From contig CAWAYL010000021.1 of NCBI GenBank assembly GCA_963786305.1, forward strand, positions 1 through 64,000: DNA of 64,000 nucleotides, given 5' to 3'. The DNA is from CAKZLS01 sp963786305. Lineage in GTDB: Bacteria > Pseudomonadota > Alphaproteobacteria > Rhodospirillales > Defluviicoccaceae. The notes under the pieces were generated by a model, which searched no databases, had not been told where the DNA came from, and saw only the letters and a program-made list of their open reading frames with translations. The position numbers and the translations under genes are program-made. Positions within the stretch are counted from its first letter, which is position 1. Each line of letters begins with the position of its first letter. This document shows positions 19,197 to 28,925 of the stretch, piece by piece.

Positions 19197-20018
19197 CTAG
19201 CCGAACCGACCCGTGATGTATCCCTGGGTGCGCTCGTCCTTCGGGTTGGTGAAGATCTGCTCGGTATCGCCGACCTCCACCAGCTCGCCGAGATGGAAAA
19301 AGCCGGTGCGCTGCGAGACCCGCGCGGCCTGCTGCATGGAATGGGTGACGATCACGATGGTGTAGTTGACGCGCAGCTCGTCGATCAGCTCTTCGATCCT
19401 GGCCGTGGCGATGGGGTCGAGGGCCGAGCACGGCTCGTCCATGAGAATGACGTCGGGCTGGACCGCCACCGCCCGGGCGATGCACAGCCGCTGCTGCTGA
19501 CCGCCGGACAGGCCCGTGCCCGGTTCCTGCATGCGGTCCTTGACCTCGTTCCACAGCCCCGCCTTCTGCAGGCTGACATGGACGATTTCGTCCAACTCCG
19601 CCTTGTTCTTGGCGATCCCGTGGATCCGCGGTCCGTAACAGACGTTCTCGTAAATGGACTTGGGAAACGGATTGGGTTTCTGGAACACCATGCCCACCCG
19701 GGCGCGGAGATGGACCACGTCCATGTCCCTCGAATAGACATCCGTTCCGTCGAGCAGGATGTCGCCGGTCACACGGCAGATATCGATGGTGTCGTTCATC
19801 CGGTTGAGACACCGGAGATAGGTGGACTTGCCGCATCCCGATGGCCCGATCAGCGCCGTTACCTTATTGGTGCCGATATCCAGGTTGACATCGGTCAGCG
19901 CCTGTTTTTCACCGTAGTACACGTTGACGTCCTGGGTCACGAACTTGGGCATGTCCCGGCTCGCGGTCGCGACCTCCACCTCGTTCGGCGCGATTAATTC
20001 AGCCTGCATCGCCATCAT
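19197..20018 (-). CDS. pstB: Phosphate ABC importer ATPase
   Basis: ATPase of the high-affinity phosphate importer, 273 residues. The P-loop is GPSGCGKST (58-66), the signature LSGGQQQRLCIARAVA and Walker B VILMDEPCSALDPIA, the last ending being typical of PstB. A start a few codons in (ATG at 20009) is possible. It follows pstA by 10 bp. Confidence 0.96.
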   Translation of the reverse strand: MMAMQAELIAPNEVEVATASRDMPKFVTQDVNVYYGEKQALTDVNLDIGTNKVTALIGPSGCGKSTYLRCLNRMNDTIDICRVTGDILLDGTDVYSRDMDVVHLRARVGMVFQKPNPFPKSIYENVCYGPRIHGIAKNKAELDEIVHVSLQKAGLWNEVKDRMQEPGTGLSGGQQQRLCIARAVAVQPDVILMDEPCSALDPIATARIEELIDELRVNYTIVIVTHSMQQAARVSQRTGFFHLGELVEVGDTEQIFTNPKDERTQGYITGRFG

Positions 20019-20028
20019 CCCCGCTCTC

Positions 20029-21357
20029 CTACCATTTGTTCTCGAACCGCTTCCGCAGAAGCACGGCCAGAGCGTTCATTACCACCAGAAAGGCCAGCAA
20101 CACCATGATCGCCGCCGACGCGCGCTCGACGAACGCGCGCTCGGGAAGATCCGACCACAGATAGATCTGCACCGGCATCACCGTCGCCGGATCCAGCACC
20201 CCGCCCGGGATGTCGACGATGAACGCGATCATCCCGATCATCAGCAGCGGCGCGGTCTCGCCCAACGCCTGCGCCATGCCGATAATGGTGCCGGTCAACA
20301 TTCCCGGCAAGGCGAGCGGAAGGACGTGGTGGAAGACGGTCTGAACCTTCGACGCGCCGACACCGAGCGCGGCCTCGCGGATCGATGGCGGAACCGATTT
20401 CAGGGCGGCGCGGCTGGCGATGATGATGGTCGGCAGCGTCATCAGCGTCAGCACCATGCCGCCGACCAGCGGCGCCGATCGCGGCATTCCGAAGAAGTTG
20501 AGGAACACCGCCAGTCCGAGCAGGCCGAATACGATGGACGGCACGGCCGCCAGGTTGTTGATGTTGACCTCGATCAGATTGGTCCACCTGTTCTTGGGCG
20601 CGAACTCCTCGAGGTAGAGCGCGGCGCCCACCGCCAGCGGAAACGACAGCGCCAGGGTCACCAGCATGGTGTAGAACGAGCCCATCAGCGCGCCCCGGAT
20701 CCCCGCCAGTTCGGGCGACCGCGAGTCTCCGTTGGTAAACAGCGTGGTATTGAACCGGGTCACCACCAGACCGCGCTCCGCCAGCCGTTCGAACCACGTG
20801 ATCTGCTGGTCGGAGAGCCGCCGTTCGGACTCCGGCAAGTCGGCGTCGATGTGTCCCTTGTTGAGCTGGTCGGCGTCATCGGCCGCATGGACAAGCAAGC
20901 TCACCCGCTGGCCGATCAGCGACGGATCTTTCATGACCTCGCGGCGCACTTCGTAGGCGGCGCCGGGGCTTATCAGCCCCATCAACGCGCGTTTGTCGCC
21001 GCGCGAGGTGACCTGCGGAAACAGGTCGAACACCGCTTCCTGGATCACCTTGCGGTAGTTCGCGCGCGACAGGACTTCGGGATCGGCGCTTCCGTCCGGA
21101 TCGATGTCCTGGGGATACAGCGTCACGTCCAGGCGGATCATCGTCTGGGTGAACGCCGGATAGCCGGTGCTGATGATGGTAACGAAAAGGGTCGCGAGGC
21201 ACAAAAGCGCGAACACGATGGCGGCGATGCCGTAGGCGCGAAATCGCCGTTCCGCGGCATACCGCCGCTTGAGGCCGGCGGTCACCGCCGCCGACGCGCG
21301 GCGCCCCATTTCCTTGCTGCCGAGCGGCGTCGCGCCCGTTGCGGGGGAGTTACTCAT
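20029..21357 (-). CDS. pstA: Phosphate ABC importer permease PstA (long form)
   Basis: Permease of 442 residues. The C-terminal half (about 190-435) is the six-helix BPD_transp_1 domain with NINNLAAVPSIVFGLLGLAV and the EAA loop REAALGVGASKVQTVFHHVLP-like region. The N-terminal 190 residues have one helix (AIVFALLCLATLFVTIIS) and a periplasmic domain of the DUF3333 type, an extension found in alphaproteobacterial PstA. The start overlaps the pstC stop by 8 bp (ATGAGTAA), so translation is coupled. Confidence 0.95.
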   Translation of the reverse strand: MSNSPATGATPLGSKEMGRRASAAVTAGLKRRYAAERRFRAYGIAAIVFALLCLATLFVTIISTGYPAFTQTMIRLDVTLYPQDIDPDGSADPEVLSRANYRKVIQEAVFDLFPQVTSRGDKRALMGLISPGAAYEVRREVMKDPSLIGQRVSLLVHAADDADQLNKGHIDADLPESERRLSDQQITWFERLAERGLVVTRFNTTLFTNGDSRSPELAGIRGALMGSFYTMLVTLALSFPLAVGAALYLEEFAPKNRWTNLIEVNINNLAAVPSIVFGLLGLAVFLNFFGMPRSAPLVGGMVLTLMTLPTIIIASRAALKSVPPSIREAALGVGASKVQTVFHHVLPLALPGMLTGTIIGMAQALGETAPLLMIGMIAFIVDIPGGVLDPATVMPVQIYLWSDLPERAFVERASAAIMVLLAFLVVMNALAVLLRKRFENKW

Positions 21358-22735
21358 ATTGCTCTCGATATTTGTTCACCACGTGGAGCGCGATGATGTT
21401 CAGAACCAGGGTGATGCAGAACAACAGCAAACCGAGCGCGAAGGCCGCCAGGGTCTTGGGGCTGTCGAATTCCTGATCACCGACCAGCAGGGTGACGATC
21501 TGCACCGTGACGGTGGTCACCGCCTGCAGCGGATTGGCGGTCAGGTTGGCCGCCAGGCCCGCCGCCATCACCACGATCATGGTCTCGCCGATGGCACGCG
21601 ACACCGCCAGCAGTAGGCCGCCGACGATGCCCGGCAATGCCGCCGGAAAAATCACCTTCTTGATGGTCTCGGACCGTGTCGCGCCCAGCCCGTACGAGCC
21701 CTCGCGCATGGACCGGGGCACGGCGCTGATGACATCGTCGGACAGCGACGACACGAACGGGATGATCATGATGCCCATGACCAGACCGGCCGCGAGGGCG
21801 CTTTCGGAGGCGACCGACAGCCCGAGCTGCTCGCCCCACTCGCGGAAGTGCGGCGCCACCGTCAGGGCGGCGAAAAAGCCGTAGACCACGGTCGGCACGC
21901 CGGCCAGGATCTCCAGCATCGGCTTAACGGCCGCCCGGACGTTGGAATGGGCGTATTCCGACATGTAAATGGCCGCCAGCAATCCCACCGGCGCCGCGAC
22001 GCACATGGCGATGAACGAGATCAGCATGGTTCCCGCCAGCAGCGGGATGGCGCCGAACCGCCCGGAGCTCCCCACCTGATCGGCGCGCAACGCCATTTGC
22101 GGGCTCCACTCCAGCCCGAACAGGAACTCCAGCGGCGACACCATGGTAAAGAACCGCCCGGCCTCGAAGATCAGCGACATGACGATGCCGAACGTCGTGA
22201 GAATGGCGACGGTGGAACAGGCGATCAGGGCGATCACGACCACGCGCTCCACGGTGTTGCGGGCCCGCAGCTTTGGCGCGATGCGGTGGCGGCCGTAGGT
22301 GAGCCCGGCGATGGCGACGGCGAGAACGACCACGCCGAGCGCGATCGCGCCGATCTGGCGCAAGCCGTTGAGGCGGTCGGCGGCGGCCTGGATGACCGGA
22401 TCGGCGCCAATGCCCGTGATGTTGCCGTCGGCCAGGTTGTGGATGTCGTTGAGCATCAGGCCCAACCGTTGCGGCGGCAGATCGCGCATGGTTTCCGGCA
22501 GGGTCGACACCAGCATCGACTGGATGATGGCGGGTTCCAGGGCGATCCAGGCACCGAAGACGAACAGCGCCGGCAGGCCGCACCAGATCGCCACGAAGTA
22601 GCCGTAGTACCCCGGCAGCGAGTGCAGCTCCCGGACCCGCCCGGAGACCGTCGCGACGGCCCGCGACCGGCCCGCATGGTACCCGATGGCCGTCAGGACC
22701 AGCAGCGTTACCGCGATCACCAAGGTTATCGACAT
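21350..22735 (-). CDS. pstC: Phosphate ABC importer permease PstC (long form)
   Basis: Permease of 461 residues. It begins with two helices and a periplasmic stretch (about 1-140), then continues as the six-helix permease domain, which includes ILAGVPTVVYGFFAALTV and the EAA segment REGSYGLGATRSETIKKV. The long N-terminus pairs with the long PstA and is typical for alphaproteobacteria. It forms the channel with PstA. Confidence 0.95.
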   Translation of the reverse strand: MSITLVIAVTLLVLTAIGYHAGRSRAVATVSGRVRELHSLPGYYGYFVAIWCGLPALFVFGAWIALEPAIIQSMLVSTLPETMRDLPPQRLGLMLNDIHNLADGNITGIGADPVIQAAADRLNGLRQIGAIALGVVVLAVAIAGLTYGRHRIAPKLRARNTVERVVVIALIACSTVAILTTFGIVMSLIFEAGRFFTMVSPLEFLFGLEWSPQMALRADQVGSSGRFGAIPLLAGTMLISFIAMCVAAPVGLLAAIYMSEYAHSNVRAAVKPMLEILAGVPTVVYGFFAALTVAPHFREWGEQLGLSVASESALAAGLVMGIMIIPFVSSLSDDVISAVPRSMREGSYGLGATRSETIKKVIFPAALPGIVGGLLLAVSRAIGETMIVVMAAGLAANLTANPLQAVTTVTVQIVTLLVGDQEFDSPKTLAAFALGLLLFCITLVLNIIALHVVNKYREQYE

Positions 22736-22898
22736 CGTATTCCTTCACCGCCAAGCGCCCGACCCCATGCCCGGCCACAACCAGCAGCCACAACCGCATG
22801 AACGCGCGGCAAGCGCGCGAGACGGTTCGCTCACTGGCGACGAAGCAACGGAGCCTGAGCCATCGTCCTGGCTCCGGCTCCGCGACTTCGGATTTGCC

Positions 22899-23933
22899 TT
22901 ACATCACCACGTTGCTGGTGAGGTTGGCGGCGGCGTCACCATACTTTTCACGTTCGTCTTCCGGCATGGGAATCAGTCCCTTGTCGCTGAGGTAGCCGCC
23001 CTCGCCCCAAGCCTGATCGCTGGTGTACTCCGTGAGATACTCCTTCATCCCCGGAATGACGCCGGCATGGGCCTTCTTGACGTAGATGAACAGGGGACGC
23101 GACACCGCGTAGTCGCCGGACGCGATGGCCTCGAAGGTCGGCTCGACACCGTTGATCACGCTGCCTTGCACCTTGTCCAGGTTCTGATCGAGGAAGCTGA
23201 AGCCGAACACGCCGAAGGCGTCGGGATTGGCTTCCAGCTTGCGGACGATCAGCACGTCGTTTTCGCCGGCTTCGACGTAGGCGCCGTCCTCGCGGATGGA
23301 ATGACAGACGGCCTTGTACTTGTCCTTGTCCGTTTTTTCCAACTCCTTGATGACGTCGAATTGCTCGCAGCCGCCCTCGAGCGCCAGCTCGGCAAAGGCG
23401 TCACGCGTGCCGGAGGTCGGCGGCGGACCGAGAACCTCGATCTTGACGTCCGGCAGCGACGGATCGATGTCGCTCCATTTCTGGTTGTCGTTGGGCTTGA
23501 GGCCGCCCTTGCCGTCGGGAATGTCCTTGGCGAGGGCGAGGAAGATCTGCTCGGTGGTGACCGTCATCTGCGGCGCCGACTTGGCGTTGGCCATCACGAT
23601 GCCGTCGTAGCCGACCTTGACCTCGGTGATTTCCTTGACGCCGTTGCCGGCGCAGTTTTCCATCTCGGATTTCTTGATGGCCCGCGACGCATTGGTGATG
23701 TCCGGATGGTCGACGCCGACACCGGCGCAGAACAGCTTGAAGCCGCCGCCCGTGCCCGTGCTTTCGATCACCGGCGTCTTGAAGTTCGTGGTTTTGCCGA
23801 ACCGCTCGGCGACGGTCGTGGTGAACGGATATACCGTAGAGGATCCGACGATGCGGATCTGATCACGCGCTTCGGCCGTGCCCGCGAACGTAACGGCGGC
23901 GAGAGCGGCGAGCGCCAGTGATTTCCTGATCAT
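22899..23933 (-). CDS. pstS: Periplasmic phosphate-binding protein
   Basis: Phosphate-binding protein of 344 residues from ATG 23933, behind GGGAGAT; an upstream ATG at 23957 would add eight residues before the signal. Residues 1-23 are a Sec signal (KSLALAALAAVTFAGTAEA). The mature protein starts DQIRIVGSSTVYPFTT, whose Ser-Ser-Thr contributes to phosphate binding, and later has STGTGGGFKLFCAG and PPTSGTRDAFAEL. First transport gene of the pst operon, preceded by the Pho box. Confidence 0.95.
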   Translation of the reverse strand: MIRKSLALAALAAVTFAGTAEARDQIRIVGSSTVYPFTTTVAERFGKTTNFKTPVIESTGTGGGFKLFCAGVGVDHPDITNASRAIKKSEMENCAGNGVKEITEVKVGYDGIVMANAKSAPQMTVTTEQIFLALAKDIPDGKGGLKPNDNQKWSDIDPSLPDVKIEVLGPPPTSGTRDAFAELALEGGCEQFDVIKELEKTDKDKYKAVCHSIREDGAYVEAGENDVLIVRKLEANPDAFGVFGFSFLDQNLDKVQGSVINGVEPTFEAIASGDYAVSRPLFIYVKKAHAGVIPGMKEYLTEYTSDQAWGEGGYLSDKGLIPMPEDEREKYGDAAANLTSNVVM

Positions 23934-24065
23934 AGAGATCTCCCGAAATTGTCCCAAGAGCGAGGTGCTGTTTTATTCCGCGCGGCCGGGGGGTGCCGCG
24001 CGACCGGACGTGCCCTCGTCCGACGCCCGGTAAGTCAGAACGTAGTGCCGGTCGGATTCCGAATT

Positions 24066-24094
24066 ATGACAGTAAAGTTAAAGTTTTTTGACAA
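24066..24094 (-). promoter_or_regulatory. Pho box (three half-sites) upstream of pstS
   Basis: On the minus strand three 7-mers follow each other at exact 11-bp spacing: TTGTCAA, CTTTAAC and CTGTCAT, separated by AT-only 4-mers. The last is a perfect PhoB half-site (consensus CTGTCAT) and the first differs at the two ends. The block ends about 130 bp upstream of the pstS start and lies between pstS and phoR. The binding by PhoB is inferred from this match. Confidence 0.75.
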
Positions 24095-24124
24095 ACCAGG
24101 GACCCATTCAGGGCGGCGGCGGCG

Positions 24125-25435
24125 TTATCCGCCGCTCGTCACATCGGCGGCCCCATCGGCAGCGGCGGGGAGAATGACCGTTACGGTCGTCCCCTGCCCT
24201 TCGACGCTGTTGATCTTGATCTGGCCGCGATGGCGGCTGACGATATGCTTGACGATGGCGAGACCCAGCCCGGTGCCGCCGAGGCGGCGCGAGCGGCCCT
24301 CGTCGATGCGGTAGAACCGTTCCGTCAGCCGGGGCAGATGGATCGACGCGACGCCCTCGCCCTTGTCGGCAACGGACACCGACACACCGCCCGCGTCGCT
24401 CCCCGGCAGACGGTCCACTGGTTGCGCCACGATGTCGACGGCGGTGTCCGCGCGGCCGTACTTGATGGCGTTGTCGACCAGGTTGTGAAACACCTGGGTC
24501 AACTGATCGGCGTCGCCGGCGACGGCCGGCAGGTCGTCCGGACAACGGATACGGAACGCCATGCCCCGGCCCTCGGCCCGCACCAGCAGGGCGTCGGCGA
24601 CGCCGCTCAGGATTCGGCCCATGTGGGCGCGGCCACGCGGCCGCACGTGCTCGTTGATCTCGACGCGCGACAGCGACATCAGATCCTCCACCAGACGCGC
24701 CATGCGCTGGGCCTCGTCATGCATGATGCCGAGGAAGCGTTCGCGCGCGTCGGCATCGTCGCTGGCGGGTCCGCGCAGCGTTTCGATGAACCCGATCAGC
24801 GCCGACAGCGGCGAGCGCAACTCGTGGCTGGCGTTGGCGACGAAATCGGCGCGGCTCTGTTCCGCCTTTTTTGCCCGGGTCTCGTCGTGCAGGACAAGAA
24901 TGACCCGCGGATTTCCCGGGCGCTCGGCGTCGGGCAGCCGGGCGACATGCAGGGTGAACGTACGAGGCACCGGCACCGGCAACGCGATTTCCTCGCTGAT
25001 CAACGGCACTCCGGAAGACACCGTATCCACCGCCGCGAGCACATCGGGATGGCGCAACGACAGCGCCAGATCACTGCCCAGCCGGCCGACGCCCAGCACG
25101 TCGCGGGCCGACCGGTTGGCGGCAACGATGGACCGCGTGGCGTCGAGGAGAATGACCGGATCGGGAAACCCTTCGAGGATATCCTGCGGAATTGCCGTTG
25201 GCACCGGCCGGGCGACCGGGGCTTCCACCGGCTCGGGAACAGTGCGTCTTCGCAGAAACCAGATGACGCCGGCCGCCAGAAGCGCGGCCACCGCCGCGGC
25301 GGCGAACGGCTCGACGAGGCCACCGGCGGTCATGCCCGCGAGAGTGCAGACGGCCGGCCCCACGCCGACCATCAAGGCCGTTTTCTGTGTCAGTCTAGGC
25401 AGCGGACAGATCCCCAGGTTACGCCGCACTCGCAA
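24125..25435 (-). CDS. phoR: Phosphate regulon sensor kinase PhoR
   Basis: Histidine kinase of 436 residues. Two N-terminal helices (about 20-70) are followed by a PAS domain (about 95-200, LEGFPDPVILLD), the HisKA dimerisation region with the phospho-acceptor His in FVANASHELRSPLSAL, and the HATPase_c domain with N box NLVDNAIKYG, G1 DKGEGV, F box RFYRID and G2 GGTGLGLAIVKHI. It phosphorylates PhoB when phosphate is scarce. The exact start is uncertain (ATG 25372 and 25333 are in frame). Confidence 0.92.
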   Translation of the reverse strand: MRVRRNLGICPLPRLTQKTALMVGVGPAVCTLAGMTAGGLVEPFAAAAVAALLAAGVIWFLRRRTVPEPVEAPVARPVPTAIPQDILEGFPDPVILLDATRSIVAANRSARDVLGVGRLGSDLALSLRHPDVLAAVDTVSSGVPLISEEIALPVPVPRTFTLHVARLPDAERPGNPRVILVLHDETRAKKAEQSRADFVANASHELRSPLSALIGFIETLRGPASDDADARERFLGIMHDEAQRMARLVEDLMSLSRVEINEHVRPRGRAHMGRILSGVADALLVRAEGRGMAFRIRCPDDLPAVAGDADQLTQVFHNLVDNAIKYGRADTAVDIVAQPVDRLPGSDAGGVSVSVADKGEGVASIHLPRLTERFYRIDEGRSRRLGGTGLGLAIVKHIVSRHRGQIKINSVEGQGTTVTVILPAAADGAADVTSGG

Positions 25436-25489
25436 ACAGGCGTTACCTCAGCGCGCTGGAGAATACAAGCTTGCCCGTTCGTGACAGAA

Positions 25490-26548
25490 TTAGCCGCTGA
25501 TCGCGAGCTTTCTGACCTTCAATTCGTGCTCCGACACCACTCTGTTGCGGCCGTTGTTTTTGGCCGCGTAGAGCGAGCGGTCGGCGCGCTCGATCAACTC
25601 CGACGGCTGCTCCTCGTTGTCGAACACGGCGACGCCGATGGAGACGGTGATGGAACCGAGATTTTCGCCGGTCTTGCGGTTGACCATCTTCTTCTTCGCC
25701 AGACGCTGGCGGATGTGCTCGGCCAGCTTGACGGCATTTGAGATGCTGGTTTTCGGCAGGATCACCGCGAATTCCTCGCCGCCGTAACGCGCCGCCGTAT
25801 CCTGGCCCTTCAATGTGTCTTTCAGAATGACCGCCATCAATTTGATGACCTGGTCGCCGATATTGTGGCCGAAGCAGTCGTTGACCTGTTTGAAATGATC
25901 GAGGTCGAGGATCAACAGGGAAACGGGATCGCGGCTCTCAATGGCTTCCTGGGTGGCCTCGCGGAGCTTGAAATCGAACATCTTGCGATTGGCGAGACCG
26001 GTGAGCGCGTCGGTCATCGCTTCCTGGCGGGCGCACGCCAACTCGTCCTTGAGCCGGGAGATCTCGGCCGCCGACACCTTGAGCTGCCGATCCACCTCGC
26101 TGGTACTTTCAACCATGGCCCGGGTCTGGGTCAGCACCGCGCCGACAATCGCCTTCAGGTCGTCGGCGTGCCTGATGGTGGAGAGGTCGCCGCTGGCGGC
26201 TTCCAAGGTTTGCTCGTAGTCGCAGGCGTTGCGGCCGGCCTGTTCCAGCGCCGCCATCACCGCCGCCAGTTCCGCCTCCATCTTTTGTGCGATCAGATGG
26301 GACGGCACGGACTCGTAGGGGGTGGAATGGAATTTCTGATAGACCGATGCGTTCTGTTCCTCCGAGAGCCCCTGGTCGGAGTCCAGAAGAATGTCCATGG
26401 TCATCTTGAGTTCAGGCGAGTCACCGGAAAAATAGGTGTACCAAATGGAGAAATTGTTGGGTTGAGGGGCAATCCCCCGCTCTTCCATCATTGAAATGGC
26501 CATTCCGGCGTACTCGCACGCCTGGTCTAGCGAATGCGCAAATTTCAT
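25490..26548 (-). CDS. GGDEF diguanylate cyclase
   Basis: Makes cyclic di-GMP from two GTP. The protein is 352 residues from ATG 26548, chosen because GAGGGTAAG precedes it; an ATG at 26590 is less likely. Residues 1-170 are helical, with a coiled coil ending in LKDELACARQEAM. The catalytic domain starts at DALTGLANRKMFD and has the active-site GGEEF at 256-260. The product-inhibition site RxxD is KGQD (247-250), so feedback control may be weaker. No transmembrane segment or known sensor domain is visible, suggesting a cytoplasmic enzyme. It is a single-gene unit next to phoR. Confidence 0.92.
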   Translation of the reverse strand: MKFAHSLDQACEYAGMAISMMEERGIAPQPNNFSIWYTYFSGDSPELKMTMDILLDSDQGLSEEQNASVYQKFHSTPYESVPSHLIAQKMEAELAAVMAALEQAGRNACDYEQTLEAASGDLSTIRHADDLKAIVGAVLTQTRAMVESTSEVDRQLKVSAAEISRLKDELACARQEAMTDALTGLANRKMFDFKLREATQEAIESRDPVSLLILDLDHFKQVNDCFGHNIGDQVIKLMAVILKDTLKGQDTAARYGGEEFAVILPKTSISNAVKLAEHIRQRLAKKKMVNRKTGENLGSITVSIGVAVFDNEEQPSELIERADRSLYAAKNNGRNRVVSEHELKVRKLAISG

Positions 26549-26662
26549 CTTACCCTCGGGGCCATTCAATTCCGAACCAGGACGCATCATACCGTCCCGA
26601 CCCTTAACGCGGCATGAACGGCCGGCGCGAGGGAACGCATTCGATCATATATCTACCCGCGC

Positions 26663-27199
26663 TCATCGCGGCCGGCGGGTCTCCAGTCCGATGGCCCTGC
26701 CCGCCCGCGACGGGCGCGCTACGCCCGAACCCTCGGAAACCGCCCGCTCTATCCGTTCGGCGGCGGCGGCCGGGATCGGCGCGGTCCGCCGGCTATCGAG
26801 GTCGACGTGCAGGCACAGAACCTCGTTGGTCGCCACCAACCCGTCGGTGCCGTCGCGGTACATTTCGTGAAACAGGATGATCCGCTTGCCGTCGAACCCG
26901 AGGATGCGGCTGCCGACGTTCAGCCGATCGCCGGCGTTGACCTCCTGTTCGTAGGTCACGTGCGCCTCGCCGACGAACACCGAGCGCCGGGCGCGCCGGC
27001 GATAGGCCTCGCCGAGGTCGAGTAAATCCAGCACCGCGTCGGTGGCGTGGTCGAACACCAGCACATAATAGGCGACGTTCATGTGGCCGTTGTAGTCGAC
27101 CCACTCGGGGCGGACGGTTTCGACGTGGGGCGCCAGCGGCGCATCGGCATGTTGACAGGCGGGATCCGTCACAACAGTCTTCCTCCGCGAATGTCGCAT
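26663..27199 (-). CDS. Acyl-CoA thioesterase, 4HBT/YbgC type
   Basis: Hot-dog fold thioesterase, 178 residues. The active-site motif VDYNGHMNVAYY is at 34-45 with the catalytic Asp35, as in 4-hydroxybenzoyl-CoA thioesterases. The rest of the fold follows (DLGEAYRRR, VFVGEAHVTYEQEV, LFHEMYRDG). The likely substrate is a small acyl-CoA; some relatives act on carnitine-related betainyl-CoA, but this cannot be decided here. It is divergent from the ABC pair at 27225 with only about 20 bp between starts. Confidence 0.82.
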   Translation of the reverse strand: MRHSRRKTVVTDPACQHADAPLAPHVETVRPEWVDYNGHMNVAYYVLVFDHATDAVLDLLDLGEAYRRRARRSVFVGEAHVTYEQEVNAGDRLNVGSRILGFDGKRIILFHEMYRDGTDGLVATNEVLCLHVDLDSRRTAPIPAAAAERIERAVSEGSGVARPSRAGRAIGLETRRPR

Positions 27200-27224
27200 T
27201 CATCTAAGGGTTGGGCCCGTGACT

Positions 27225-27893
27225 ATGCCGCAAATCGCGACTGTTGCTCAAGGCGCGGGCGGTGCCGAGCCGGAAAGCCGGCCGCCGGCGCTGACGCTCG
27301 GCGGGCTCTGGCGCCCGGGCCTCGAACCGGCTTCGCTCCGCATCGCCGCCGGCGAGTGCGTGGCGCTGTCCGGGCCGTCGGGGGCGGGAAAGACCCTTCT
27401 GCTCCGGGCCATCGCCGATCTCGATCCCAACGCGGGCGAGGTGCGTATCGGCGCGCTGGCGCGCGATGCCATGGCGGCACCGGCCTGGCGCCGGCAGGTC
27501 GTCTACGTCGCCGCCGAGTCCGGGTGGTGGGCCGATACCGTGGGTCCGCATTTCGCGGATCCCGACGCCGCCGCCGGAATCATCGAGGACCTCGGCCTTG
27601 CGCGCGAGGCGCTCGGCTGGCCGGTCGGCCGGCTGTCCACCGGCGAGCGGCAAAGATTGGCGTTGGTCCGGGCATTGGCGCTCCAGCCCCGGGTGCTGCT
27701 TCTGGATGAACCGACGTCGGGGCTCGATCCGGAGTCCACGTCACGGGTCGAACACCGGCTCCGACGCGCGCTGAGCGGGGGCGCCGCGATCCTGCTGGTC
27801 ACCCACGATCGCCAACAGGCCGAACGCATGACGAACAGGCATCTGACCATGACGCGGGGCCGTTTGAGCGCCGAGCGCGAAGCGGCGCCATGA
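27225..27893 (+). CDS. ABC ATPase, FetA/YbbL type
   Basis: Small ABC ATPase (222 residues from ATG 27225; GTG at 27219 is also in frame). The P-loop is GPSGAGKTLLL, the signature LSTGERQRLALVRALA (with STG in place of SGG) and Walker B VLLLDEPTSGLD. It overlaps its partner permease by 4 bp (ATGA). In E. coli the homologous pair FetAB (YbbLM) exports iron and protects against peroxide stress; the same role here is inference from family. Confidence 0.85.
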   Translation: MPQIATVAQGAGGAEPESRPPALTLGGLWRPGLEPASLRIAAGECVALSGPSGAGKTLLLRAIADLDPNAGEVRIGALARDAMAAPAWRRQVVYVAAESGWWADTVGPHFADPDAAAGIIEDLGLAREALGWPVGRLSTGERQRLALVRALALQPRVLLLDEPTSGLDPESTSRVEHRLRRALSGGAAILLVTHDRQQAERMTNRHLTMTRGRLSAEREAAP

Positions 27894-28696
27894 CCTACAT
27901 TCCCCTGGATTATGTCGACCTGGCGCTGGCGGCGCTGCTGTTGGTGATCAACGGCGCGATTTCCATCGCCTTGAAACTGGGCCTGGAGCGGCAACTGCTC
28001 GTGGCGGCGGCGCGCATGGTGGTGCAATTGCTGCTGGTGGGACTGGTGCTCAAGGCGCTGTTCGCGGCCACCTCGCCCTGGCTCACCGGCGCCGTGGTTG
28101 TGATCATGGTGGGTTTCGCCGGCTACGAAATCACCGCCCGCCAGGCGTCCCGCTTCAAGGGGGCCTGGACCTACGGCATCGGCGCCACCGCCATGATGGT
28201 GGCGGGCGTCATCGTCACCCTCCTCGCGCTCACCACCCAGATCCGGGCCGATCCGTGGTACGATCCGCGCTACGCCATCCCGCTGCTCGGCATGATCCTC
28301 GGCAACGCCATGACCGGCGTCAGCATCGGCCTGGAGCGTCTACTCACGTCGGCGCGGCGCGAACGACCGGCCATCGAGGCGCGTTTGAGCCTTGGGCACA
28401 CCATGTCCGAGGCGCTCGGCACCATCCGCCGCGACGCGGTGCGCGCCGGCCTGATCCCCACCATCAATTCCATGTCGGCGGCGGGTCTGGTGTTTCTGCC
28501 CGGCATGATGACCGGCCAGATCCTCGCCGGCGTCGACCCCGCGCAGGCCGTAAAATACCAGTTGCTGATCATGTTCCTGATCGCCGGCGGCACCGGCCTC
28601 GGCGTCGTGGTATCGGTCTGGATCGCCGAGCGCCGCCTGACCGACAATCGCCACCGCCTGCGGCTCGACCGCCTGACGGGGATCAAAAAGCAATAG
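27890..28696 (+). CDS. ABC permease, FetB/YbbM type (UPF0014)
   Basis: Membrane protein of 268 residues with about seven helices, member of the UPF0014/FetB family. Conserved stretches include GMILGNAMTGVSIGLERL, the EALGTIRRDAVRAGLIPT loop and SAAGLVFLPGMMTGQILAG. Start ATG overlaps the stop of the ATPase gene (ATGA). Together they should form a metal (iron) exporter; the nearby katG also deals with peroxide, but the two are convergent and not in one operon. Confidence 0.87.
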   Translation: MTYIPLDYVDLALAALLLVINGAISIALKLGLERQLLVAAARMVVQLLLVGLVLKALFAATSPWLTGAVVVIMVGFAGYEITARQASRFKGAWTYGIGATAMMVAGVIVTLLALTTQIRADPWYDPRYAIPLLGMILGNAMTGVSIGLERLLTSARRERPAIEARLSLGHTMSEALGTIRRDAVRAGLIPTINSMSAAGLVFLPGMMTGQILAGVDPAQAVKYQLLIMFLIAGGTGLGVVVSVWIAERRLTDNRHRLRLDRLTGIKKQ

Positions 28697-28825
28697 CGGT
28701 CCGGGTGTTGAGGACAAACGATCGCCTCGATGGCGCCCGCGCCGGCCGTCACAATGGGTTCCTATCAACGGGAATTGGTATAAAGGGGGGGTCGGCTGAA
28801 AATGTCGAAAACAAAACCACGCACG

Positions 28826-28856
28826 GTCCGATCAGACCGGGTTGATCTGATCGGAC
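28826..28856. terminator. Hairpin between convergent fetB-like and katG genes
   Basis: A perfect 11-bp stem (GTCCGATCAGA / TCTGATCGGAC) with a 9-base loop lies between two converging genes. No U-tract follows on either side, so it would be an imperfect or bidirectional terminator, or a message-end stabiliser. Confidence 0.5.
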
Positions 28857-28925
28857 GCTCGTGCTGACATCTAAACTTCGAACTAAATTATCGCACGAAT
28901 AGCTACCCGAAAATTTTCTTCGAGG

